Part shown: piece by piece, positions 8,068-14,998 of the stretch | Numbering within the stretch: the first letter of the stretch is position 1 | Layout: every line of letters starts with the position of its first letter | NCBI GenBank assembly: GCA_045597645.1 | Contig: JAZLKM010000004.1 | Span: 1-30,094 of the forward strand | From: JAKSSE01 sp045597645 | Lineage (GTDB): Bacteria; Bacillota; Clostridia; Lachnospirales; Lachnospiraceae | Reading direction: 5' to 3' | DNA length: 30,094 bases | The notes under the pieces: generated by a model | The model's input: the letters and a program-made list of their open reading frames with translations, nothing else | What the model was told of the DNA's origin: nothing | The model's database searches: none | Position numbers and translations under genes: made by a program

Positions 8068-8323
8068 AGGCCATTCCCAACTTGGCGTGGGCTTCATCCT
8101 CCTCATATTGCACGGAATTTACATATATTTCGTACTCCACCAGCTTCCCCTGGCGCTCTTCCTCCGCATCTATCTCAGATTGAAGCTTCGCAATCTGAGC
8201 ATCATATTCAGCATTTTTATCTTTCAGACGCATCATTTGCACGAAAAGTACTGCCAGCATAAATATGATCAACACCAGCACTATTCTACGTCCAACTCTA
8301 CTTCTGCTTCTTGTTCTAGCCAT
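8033..8323 (-). CDS. divIC: FtsB/DivIC-type cell division protein
   Basis: This is a small bitopic division protein expected to sit at the septum with FtsL and DivIB partners. The 96 residues show a short basic cytoplasmic tail (MARTRSRSRVGRR), one membrane helix at about 13-31, and a heptad-like coiled coil from about 33 to 62 rich in Glu, Lys and Ala. A short acidic tail follows. Sequence similarity in this family is low; the call rests on size, topology and position. It lies 11 bp after rqcP and before tilS, where divIC lies in Bacillus and clostridia. Two genes usually found between rqcP and divIC in spore formers (yabP, yabQ) are absent. Confidence 0.85.
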   Translation of the reverse strand: MARTRSRSRVGRRIVLVLIIFMLAVLFVQMMRLKDKNAEYDAQIAKLQSEIDAEEERQGKLVEYEIYVNSVQYEEDEAHAKLGMAYEDEIIFKEKR

Positions 8324-8334
8324 CTGTCCACTGA

Positions 8335-8574
8335 TTAAAGGTACTCAAAGAGTTCCTTAGCTTCATCCTTTTTCGTAGTGTCTTGTATATCCACCACACG
8401 TACCTTTACATTTTTATTTCCAAATACTATTTCTATAACATCTCCCACCTTAACAGTGCTAGATGATTTAGCCACTTTACCATTAATGGATACTCGTCCG
8501 GCCTCACAGGCCTCCTGGGCTACCGTCCTTCTTTTTATTAATCTAGAAACTTTTAAGTATTTGTCCAGTCTCAT
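8335..8574 (-). CDS. rqcP: S4-domain RNA-binding protein, RqcP (YabO) family
   Basis: RqcP is an S4-domain protein that works with RqcH on stalled 50S subunits during alanine tailing of nascent chains. From the ATG at 8574 it is 79 residues and begins MRLDKYLKVSRLIKRRT, very like Bacillus YabO as I recall it. The S4 fold covers most of the protein (VSINGKVAKSSSTVKVGDVI), and the family tail DTTKKDEAKELFEYL follows. The frame extends four codons further to a TTG at 8586, but the ATG fits the family and has GGTGA seven bases upstream. The gene starts 12 bp after the T-run of the hup terminator and I find no separate promoter, so it probably depends on read-through. Confidence 0.92.
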   Translation of the reverse strand: MRLDKYLKVSRLIKRRTVAQEACEAGRVSINGKVAKSSSTVKVGDVIEIVFGNKNVKVRVVDIQDTTKKDEAKELFEYL

Positions 8575-8586
8575 CTCATTCACCAA

Positions 8587-8617
8587 TAAAGAAAAACGCC
8601 CCGGAAAATCCGGGGCG
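8587..8617 (-). terminator. Intrinsic terminator after hup
   Basis: On the minus strand a perfect 9-bp GC-rich stem (CGCCCCGGA/TCCGGGGCG, arms 8609-8617 and 8597-8605) with a 3-base loop is followed by TTTTTCTTT. It lies 18 bp after the hup stop and directly before rqcP. Confidence 0.92.
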
Positions 8618-8634
8618 CAAGCATGACAAAGATA

Positions 8635-8910
8635 TTACTTGTTTACAGCGTCCTTAAGAGCCTTACCAGCCTTGAATCTTGGAGCCTTTGAAGCTGCAAT
8701 CTTCATCTCAGCGCCAGTCTGTGGATTACGTCCGGTACGAGCGCCACGCTCAGATACCTCGAAAGTACCAAATCCAACGAGCTGAACCTTATCACCCTTT
8801 ACGAGCTCTTCTGAAATTACATCTACAACAGCCTTTACTGCTGCCTCAGCATCCTTCTTTGAAACTCCAGCCTTCTCAGCTACAGCTGCAACTAATTCTG
8901 TCTTGTTCAT
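8635..8910 (-). CDS. hup: HU-family DNA-binding protein
   Basis: HU is a small dimeric nucleoid protein that bends DNA. The 91 residues begin MNKTELVAAVAEKAGVSKKD. They carry the core VGFGTFEVSERGARTGRNP and the beta-arm motif GRNPQTGAEMKI (60-71) with its DNA-intercalating proline, and end KAPRFKAGKALKDAVNK. Length and motifs are canonical for HU rather than IHF. It has a near-consensus promoter, a strong AGGAGGAA ribosome binding site and a strong terminator, so it is a one-gene high-output unit. It stands just before rqcP, as in many clostridia. Confidence 0.97.
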   Translation of the reverse strand: MNKTELVAAVAEKAGVSKKDAEAAVKAVVDVISEELVKGDKVQLVGFGTFEVSERGARTGRNPQTGAEMKIAASKAPRFKAGKALKDAVNK

Positions 8911-8978
8911 GAAAAATTCCTCCTAATTTATCATAGTCACTTATTCGGCCATCACTAAAGGCCCGAACTACGTATATA

Positions 8979-9007
8979 GTTATAATTCTTTTACGCTATC
9001 ATGTCAA
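8979..9007 (-). promoter_or_regulatory. Promoter of hup
   Basis: On the minus strand a perfect -35 TTGACA (9002-9007) and a -10 TATAAC (8979-8984) are 17 bp apart. This is the best match to the vegetative consensus in the window, together with the proS and murC promoters. The untranslated leader would be about 60 bases and ends in AGGAGGAA. Confidence 0.85.
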
Positions 9008-9008
9008 G

Positions 9009-9035
9009 GAAAAAGCCCCATTTTAGGCACTTTTT
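9009..9035 (-). terminator. Probable terminator after the PEGA lipoprotein gene
   Basis: On the minus strand AAAAAGTGCC and GGGGCTTTTT flank TAAAAT. They form a 10-bp stem with one mismatch and one G-T pair, ending in a T-run. It is weaker than the other terminators here. It lies immediately before the hup -35 box. Confidence 0.6.
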
Positions 9036-9077
9036 CGGCACAAATCCCCCATATTTAGTGCTTTGGTATCATGTCGT

Positions 9078-10367
9078 CTATTGCAAAAGTGTACCCAAAA
9101 CACCTGAAATTGTACTAAAGTAATCCAGTCCATTAGCAAGCTCATCATCGTCCTTTAACGCTCCGCTGTCTGGAACCTGTGAATCATGTTCCGTCAGTAT
9201 ATCTTTTACGCGTTCAGCTACTCTGTCCACGACATCTTCAGTGCCTGTATCATCTGCATCTGTATCCGTCTCATCAGTGTCCTTTTTGTCGACACCAGGT
9301 GTATTCGAGCTTGTGCTGGTCAAGCCAATCGATATCTCAGCAGTCTCTGAATTTACAACAAGTGTTTTTTTCCAATCCTCATATCCCTCGGCAGTGATAA
9401 CAAGCTTATGCGTACCATAGGTTACGTCCTTGACTGTATTGTTCTCTACTAATCCACCATCCAAGTATATTTTGCAATTGTCATTAGCTACAGCAAATCT
9501 CATGTGACAGATTTTCGGTCCCTCACCCTCGAGCTTGGATAGATCAACTACCGTTGTCTCTCCTCGCTTAATCTCAATATCTGTACTGCCACCATATCCA
9601 TTGTTGGCAACGGTAACTGTATATTCACCCTCTGTCAACGGCATTATCATTTCAGGGGTGATTTTAGCGAATATTTTCTGGCCTATTGTTATCCAGCTTC
9701 CGTCAAATACCTTCGTATTTACAAGCTGTAATATCCCATTCGAAGTGGTGATTGAAACGGACAGCACCTCCTTGTCCCAGCCCGTAACAGACAATATATC
9801 TCCTTCTTTAATATCAGCAAGATAGACCTGCTCATCTGCGGAGAATACATTCAAAAAAGCCGGTAGCTTGTAATTTAGCTCGCCGATAGAAAATACTCCT
9901 CGCTCCACATCTATATCATAGTCAGATACATCTTCCTTTATCCACACATCGTCACTTATGCTGACGGATAGCAGCGTTGTATTGTCCTGAAGCTGTAGCT
10001 CAACTACTGTACCCGGAGTGAAATGACCTACGCTTACGTAAGTGCCGTATTTGTCAGCAAACACGGTAGATAAATTGTACTTATACCCAGTCTCATTTCC
10101 AGTGCGCAGTGAGGTAACAGTTATGTTCTCCTTTACGCTGTCAAGCTTTCTGATGACATACAAATCTGGCATGGTCTGCCCTTGATTTTCTTCTACTGTC
10201 ATCTCTCCATCAGCTGCCTTCTCATCATCCGCCGGCTCTGTTTTCGGGACAACATTTGTTGCGGGTGCCCGCTCTACCATAGGTAGATTGGGTCCCTTTG
10301 ATCCGCAGCCAACCATCATGAGCATTATTAAGATAATTGGAACAATTGCTCTTTTCGCCCTATCCAT
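9078..10367 (-). CDS. PEGA-domain lipoprotein, function unknown
   Basis: This is a secreted lipid-anchored protein of 429 residues. A short basic start and hydrophobic stretch lead to the lipobox LMMVGC, with Cys21 as the likely acylated residue. A Pro/Glu/Asp-rich linker follows (about 26-65), then beta-rich sequence. An Ig-like PEGA domain lies at about 297-345 (KIYLDGGLVENNTVKDVTYGT, then HKLVITAEGYEDWKKTL). A very acidic Asp/Thr-rich stretch follows, and the C-terminal region ends ISGVLGTLLQ. The segment EGEYTVTVANNGYGG at about 245-259 may be a second, diverged PEGA-like repeat. The gene starts 10 bp after cca and is probably cotranscribed with proS-cca. PEGA domains are associated with surface and S-layer proteins; nothing here shows a specific role. 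Confidence 0.8.
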   Translation of the reverse strand: MDRAKRAIVPIILIMLMMVGCGSKGPNLPMVERAPATNVVPKTEPADDEKAADGEMTVEENQGQTMPDLYVIRKLDSVKENITVTSLRTGNETGYKYNLSTVFADKYGTYVSVGHFTPGTVVELQLQDNTTLLSVSISDDVWIKEDVSDYDIDVERGVFSIGELNYKLPAFLNVFSADEQVYLADIKEGDILSVTGWDKEVLSVSITTSNGILQLVNTKVFDGSWITIGQKIFAKITPEMIMPLTEGEYTVTVANNGYGGSTDIEIKRGETTVVDLSKLEGEGPKICHMRFAVANDNCKIYLDGGLVENNTVKDVTYGTHKLVITAEGYEDWKKTLVVNSETAEISIGLTSTSSNTPGVDKKDTDETDTDADDTGTEDVVDRVAERVKDILTEHDSQVPDSGALKDDDELANGLDYFSTISGVLGTLLQ

Positions 10368-10377
10368 TCACACTATC

Positions 10378-11712
10378 CTATATATATTGTTGTGCCAGTT
10401 GCATAAGCTGTTGTTTTTCATTTAGTGATGGATCATCCACCACCATATCCAGAAGCGCTGCTAATATCTCACCAATTTTCTTACCCTGTGGGACTCCAAG
10501 CGCCATTATATCCTGACCATCTACGGCCAAATCTTTTATCTGCACGCAATCTCCAGCCGCGATTACCTGCTCATACAAATCTCTGAACGTCTCTATAGCC
10601 GCAAGCTTCTCGTCTCTTTTGTACTCGCTTTGCGCCAGTGTATCAGCCAGCTTCACCTCAAATAGTTCAGGAAACGCACTCACTGTAATTCTGTGCACAG
10701 CTCTTCTGACTGACTTCAAATTTGGTCCCGGTCTGTCATCATGATATCGCACAAGGCGCAATACCTTTTCTCGTGTATCATTGTCAAATCTAAGTCTGTT
10801 GATAATATCTCTGGCCATAGGCACACCAGCTTCGGCATGACCATAGAAATGATCTCTGCCGTCCTTTGTCAGCTTTGACACAGGCTTTCCCACATCGTGC
10901 AACAACATGGTCAGTCTAAGTATCAGGTCTGCCCTGACTCCTTCCATCGCCTTTAGTGTGTGCTCCCCCACTGTGTAGCAGTGATGTGGAGTATTCTGCA
11001 CGCACTCCATCATAGCATCAAATTCAGGCAGGAAAACTCTCGTTAAGCCTGTCTCATACATGATGCGCAAATCCCCTGGGTGTCCACTTGTAATTAGCTT
11101 GCAAAGCTCATCCCTGATGCGTTCAGCAGAGATTTTCTGCAATGTTCCACTCAGTCTCTCTATCCCTTTAAGCGTCTCGCTTTCGATGGAAAAGCCCAGC
11201 TGTGCGCCAAAACGCACCGCACGCATCATCCTAAGCGCATCTTCTCCAAATCTTTCAATCGGATTGCCAACACATCGAATAATATGTGCATTCAAATCCT
11301 CCACTCCACCAAACAGATCCACCAGACCTCTCTGCGGATGGTAAGCCATTGCGTTAATTGTAAAATCCCTCCGCTTAAGGTCTTCCTCAAGCGAAGGGGT
11401 AAACGTAACTTCCTTTGGATGTCTCGAATCTTCATACTTGCCGTCGATACGATATGTCGTGACTTCATACGACTCATAGGCATCTTTCTCGCCCATAAGC
11501 ACTGTCACTGTGCCATGCTCTATACCTGTATCTACAGTATGAGAAAATAGCTCTTTCACTTCTGAAGGGGTGGCAGATGTAGTTATATCCCAGTCATGCG
11601 CATTGCGACCCAGCAGCGAGTCCCTCACGCAGCCTCCTACCACATAGCCTTCATAGCCAGCTTTTTCCAAGGTTTCTATTATAGATTGTGCTCCTATTGG
11701 TATCAGGATCAT
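10378..11712 (-). CDS. cca: CCA-adding tRNA nucleotidyltransferase with HD domain
   Basis: The enzyme builds or repairs the 3' CCA end of tRNA. The start used is the ATG at 11710-11712, which forms TAATG with the proS stop; the frame is open 17 codons further up but only inside proS. The 444 residues carry the class II nucleotidyltransferase signature GGCVRD (26-31) and the metal-binding pair Asp40/Asp42 (DWDIT). RRDFTINAM is at 114-122, and the neck region is ERFGEDALRMMRAVRFGAQLGF. An HD domain (LLHDVGKP, His272-Asp273) follows, and a C-terminal tail. The HD domain suggests phosphohydrolase activity. Whether it adds all of CCA or only part cannot be settled by eye. It is the second gene of a proS-cca-lipoprotein run. 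Confidence 0.93.
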   Translation of the reverse strand: MILIPIGAQSIIETLEKAGYEGYVVGGCVRDSLLGRNAHDWDITTSATPSEVKELFSHTVDTGIEHGTVTVLMGEKDAYESYEVTTYRIDGKYEDSRHPKEVTFTPSLEEDLKRRDFTINAMAYHPQRGLVDLFGGVEDLNAHIIRCVGNPIERFGEDALRMMRAVRFGAQLGFSIESETLKGIERLSGTLQKISAERIRDELCKLITSGHPGDLRIMYETGLTRVFLPEFDAMMECVQNTPHHCYTVGEHTLKAMEGVRADLILRLTMLLHDVGKPVSKLTKDGRDHFYGHAEAGVPMARDIINRLRFDNDTREKVLRLVRYHDDRPGPNLKSVRRAVHRITVSAFPELFEVKLADTLAQSEYKRDEKLAAIETFRDLYEQVIAAGDCVQIKDLAVDGQDIMALGVPQGKKIGEILAALLDMVVDDPSLNEKQQLMQLAQQYI

Positions 11713-13154
11713 TAATATGCTTTTCCCCAATATACCAGCTTCTTTGCTGGCTTGCCGCAGCATACGCAGGTCTCTGCTATACGCTCCTGGTCCTCAAACG
11801 GCATACATCTTGATGTCGCCGTAGTGTCTTCCTTAATCTTGTCCTCGCAAGCACGATCCTCACACCACATGCCACGAATAAATCCCGGCTTTGTTTCAAC
11901 TGCAGTCTTAAATTCATCGTAGTCGTGTGCGTCTGTAATATGTGCGCTTCTGCGAGCCTTCTGGTTCTCGAACATTTCCTTTTGCATAGTCTCAAGCATC
12001 TGTGGCATCTTCTGTGCCAGCTCGTCTATCGCAATAGTAGTCTTCTCACCATTGTCACGTCTTACTGCTATACATGTACCGTTCTCAATGTCCTTTGGAC
12101 CTATCTCTACTCTGAAAGGTATACCTCTCATCTCCTGCTCTGAGAACTTCCAGCCCGGTGACTTCTCTGAATCATCTACTTTCACTCTCACACCAGCGGC
12201 CTTAAGAGCGTCTGCAAGAGCATTCGCAGCATCTAGCACTCCATCCTTGAACTGCTGAATCGGCACTACATCTACCTGTACAGGTGCTACTCTAGGCGGA
12301 AGTACAAGTCCTCTATCGTCACCGTGCACCATAATAACCGCGCCGATGAGTCTTGTAGTCATACCCCATGAGGTCTGATGTGCGTATGCAAGCTTATTGT
12401 CCTTATCTGTAAACTGAATGCCAAATGCCTTAGCAAATCCATCTCCAAAGTTATGGCTGGTACCACACTGGAGGGCCTTGCCATCATGCATAAGTGCCTC
12501 AATTGTATATGTAGCCTCTGCTCCAGCGAACTTTTCCTTTTCAGTCTTTCTTCCTCGCACTACCGGAATAGCCAGATAATCCTGCACAAAGTCTGCATAG
12601 ATATTGAGCATCTGTACAGTACGCTCCTCCGCTTCCTCTGCTGTAGCATGAATGGTGTGTCCCTCCTGCCATAGGAACTCCCTAGAGCGAAGGAACGGAC
12701 GTGTCTCTTTCTCCCAACGCACTACTGAGCACCACTGGTTATATACCTTCGGAAGGTCACGATATGACTGAACGATATTCTTGTAGAAATCGCAGAAAAG
12801 TGTCTCAGATGTAGGACGTACGCAAAGCTTTTCCTGAAGTGGATTAAGTCCACCCTGAGTAACCCAAGCAACCTCAGGCGCAAATCCCTCTACATGATCC
12901 TTTTCCTTCTGAAGAAGGCTCTCTGGTATAAACATAGGCATGTATACATTCTGTACACCAGTCTCCTTGAATCTCTTGTCAAGCTCTGCCTGTATATTCT
13001 CCCAGATAGCATATCCATCAGGTCTGATTATCATGCATCCCTTTACTGAGCTATAGTCAATCAACTCAGCTTTTTTACATACATCTGTGTACCACTGAGC
13101 AAAATCCACATCCATGGATGTAATCTGCTCTACCATTTTCTTATCGTTTGCCAT
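11712..13154 (-). CDS. proS: Prolyl-tRNA synthetase, short (eukaryote/archaea-like) type
   Basis: ProS charges tRNA(Pro). At 480 residues it lacks the long editing insertion of the E. coli type and belongs to the ProS type 3 group. Class II landmarks are RPTSET (113-118), motif 2 from RWEKETRPF through FLWQEGHT (146-167), and motif 3 GDDRGLVLPPRVAP (278-291). The anticodon-binding domain follows (about 290-395). A C-terminal domain holds Cys431, Cys436, Cys450, Cys463, Cys465 and Cys466 and ends in WGKAY, typical of the zinc-binding tail of this type. An AAGAGG ribosome binding site precedes the ATG. A near-consensus promoter starts the gene. The leader is too short for a T-box, so tRNA sensing is unlikely. 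Confidence 0.96.
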   Translation of the reverse strand: MANDKKMVEQITSMDVDFAQWYTDVCKKAELIDYSSVKGCMIIRPDGYAIWENIQAELDKRFKETGVQNVYMPMFIPESLLQKEKDHVEGFAPEVAWVTQGGLNPLQEKLCVRPTSETLFCDFYKNIVQSYRDLPKVYNQWCSVVRWEKETRPFLRSREFLWQEGHTIHATAEEAEERTVQMLNIYADFVQDYLAIPVVRGRKTEKEKFAGAEATYTIEALMHDGKALQCGTSHNFGDGFAKAFGIQFTDKDNKLAYAHQTSWGMTTRLIGAVIMVHGDDRGLVLPPRVAPVQVDVVPIQQFKDGVLDAANALADALKAAGVRVKVDDSEKSPGWKFSEQEMRGIPFRVEIGPKDIENGTCIAVRRDNGEKTTIAIDELAQKMPQMLETMQKEMFENQKARRSAHITDAHDYDEFKTAVETKPGFIRGMWCEDRACEDKIKEDTTATSRCMPFEDQERIAETCVCCGKPAKKLVYWGKAY

Positions 13155-13208
13155 GTGTTACCTCTTCTTTTTACGGCCACCGCCGGAATATTCTTAAACT
13201 AAAGTTTT

Positions 13209-13237
13209 ATTCTAAACTCACGCACTTTTTTTGTCAA
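13209..13237 (-). promoter_or_regulatory. Promoter of proS-cca-PEGA operon
   Basis: On the minus strand a -35 TTGACA (13232-13237) and a -10 TAGAAT (13209-13214) are 17 bp apart. The leader is about 50 bases. An 8-bp direct repeat, TGCGTGAG on the minus strand (13217-13224 and 13252-13259), flanks the -35 box; the second copy includes the end of the ABC gene. I see no terminator between the ABC gene and this promoter, so some read-through is likely. Confidence 0.82.
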
Positions 13238-13252
13238 CGAAGCCCTACTAGC

Positions 13253-14998
13253 TCACGCATACTGTGCCTGATGGAGATCATAGTAGAATCCCTTTTGTGC
13301 CATAAGCTCTTCGTGTGTGCCTATCTCCTCTACGTTTCCATCCTTTATGACCAGAATCTTATCTGCGGTGCGTACTGTCGAAAGTCTATGTGCCACTATG
13401 AAGCTGGTCCTCCCCTCCATCATAGTGCCAAAGGCAGCTTGTATCCTCTGCTCTGTTCGCGTATCTATAGAAGATGTTGCTTCGTCCAGTATCAGCATCG
13501 GTGGCAGGTTAAGCATTACTCTCGCTATGCACAGCAGCTGTCTTTGTCCTTGAGATATGCTCTCTCCCCCTGAGGTCAGCACAGTGTCGTATCCATCTGG
13601 CAATCGCTTGATGAAGCTGTGCGCATTCGCCAGCTTCGCTGCTGCAACCATCTCCTCCTCAGTTGCATCTGGTCTTGCGAAAAGGAGATTCTCTCTGATT
13701 GTTCCAGCCTTAATCCAAGTATCCTGCAATACCATTCCGTATTTATCTCTAAGGTCACTGCGCTCAACGCTGGTTATAGGATGTCCATCTACAGAAATCT
13801 CACCCTTATCCACATCGTAAAATCTCATGAGCAGCTGTATTATTGTGGTCTTGCCGCTTCCTGTCGGCCCCACTATAGCGATCTTCTGGCCCGGCTTTAC
13901 ATCAAGACTGAGATTCTCTATCAACTTGACATTCTTGTCATAAGAAAAGTCTACGTTCTTAATCTCAACGTTGCCGCTCACACTTTCAAGTAATACTGGA
14001 GACTCTACCGGCTCCTCTTCCTTCTCATTGATAAAATCAAAAAGTCTCTGAGCACACGCCAATGCATTTTGAAACTCTGTGATTACGCCTGTTATCTCAT
14101 TAAATGGTTTTGTATACTGACTTGCATATCCCAGAAAACTGGTCAACCCTCCGACAGTCATTCCTCCACCTATCGCAAGAATCGATCCCGCAAGAGCTAC
14201 CGCCGCATATGCAATGGCGTTAACAAATCTAGTGCTCGGGTTGACTAGTGATGAGAAAAATATAGCCTTTAGTCCGACAGCTCTTAGTTCCTCATTACAA
14301 GTAACAAAGTCACTCATTGCTTTGTCCTGATAGCCATACGCCACAACGAGCTTCTGGTTTTCAATTATCTCTCCCACCAATGCGGTCTCTTTACCTCTAG
14401 CTTCAGACTGCTTTTTGAACAAATTATACGTGCTAGATGATATGAATTTGGCCACAAAGAAGGAAAGCGGTGTCAATATCAGCACAATAAGAGTAATTTC
14501 CCATCTTATAGCAATCATGAATCCTATTGTTCCAAGTATGGTAAGCACTCCTGTAAAGAGTTGATTAAATCCCATCAACAGTCCATCACCCACGACATCA
14601 GCATCCGATGTGATACGGCTGACTATATCCCCTCGGCTGTATTTGTCCATTGTGGCGAAGCTAATCTTTTGCATTTTCTCAAATGCCAGCTGTCTAAGTT
14701 TTTTTATCAGCTTATATGTAACCACATAGTTAATTCTATTCATCACAAATGTAGCCATTCCAGATATTATAATGACCGCTGTCATCTGCTTTAGCACAAC
14801 ATACAGTGTATCAAAATCTACCCGACCTGCTGCCACTATGGTATCCACAGCATCTCCCTGTAGAAATGGAATTGCCAAAGTGCATACCACCGATATAGCT
14901 GCGCAAAGTATTGATATTGCCATCATACCTGCATGCCCAGACATAAGTGAAAGCAGCTGCTTTAAGGTACCCTTGCGGCTTGAATTCTTATTGCTCAT
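13253..14998 (-). CDS. ABC exporter half-transporter, catalytic-site subunit (second gene)
   Basis: This is a membrane-fused ABC half-transporter of 581 residues: an exporter-type transmembrane domain (helices from about 20 to 320) followed by a nucleotide-binding domain. Walker A is GPTGSGKT (377-384). Walker B ends with catalytic Glu506 (LILDEATSS), and the switch histidine is His537 (IVAHRLS). The signature is altered: ISQGQ (481-485) in place of LSGGQ. Its partner gene lies just upstream and overlaps by 11 bp, with an AAAGGAGGT ribosome binding site inside the partner's last codons. The pair fits a heterodimer with one active and one degenerate ATP site. The cargo is unknown; drugs, lipids or peptides are all possible. 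Confidence 0.93.
   Translation of the reverse strand: MSNKNSSRKGTLKQLLSLMSGHAGMMAISILCAAISVVCTLAIPFLQGDAVDTIVAAGRVDFDTLYVVLKQMTAVIIISGMATFVMNRINYVVTYKLIKKLRQLAFEKMQKISFATMDKYSRGDIVSRITSDADVVGDGLLMGFNQLFTGVLTILGTIGFMIAIRWEITLIVLILTPLSFFVAKFISSSTYNLFKKQSEARGKETALVGEIIENQKLVVAYGYQDKAMSDFVTCNEELRAVGLKAIFFSSLVNPSTRFVNAIAYAAVALAGSILAIGGGMTVGGLTSFLGYASQYTKPFNEITGVITEFQNALACAQRLFDFINEKEEEPVESPVLLESVSGNVEIKNVDFSYDKNVKLIENLSLDVKPGQKIAIVGPTGSGKTTIIQLLMRFYDVDKGEISVDGHPITSVERSDLRDKYGMVLQDTWIKAGTIRENLLFARPDATEEEMVAAAKLANAHSFIKRLPDGYDTVLTSGGESISQGQRQLLCIARVMLNLPPMLILDEATSSIDTRTEQRIQAAFGTMMEGRTSFIVAHRLSTVRTADKILVIKDGNVEEIGTHEELMAQKGFYYDLHQAQYA

Noticed and set aside
13155..13252. T-box leader for proS
   Set aside because: The gap is only 98 bp including the promoter, too short for a T-box, and no T-box consensus (TGGNACCGCG) is visible.
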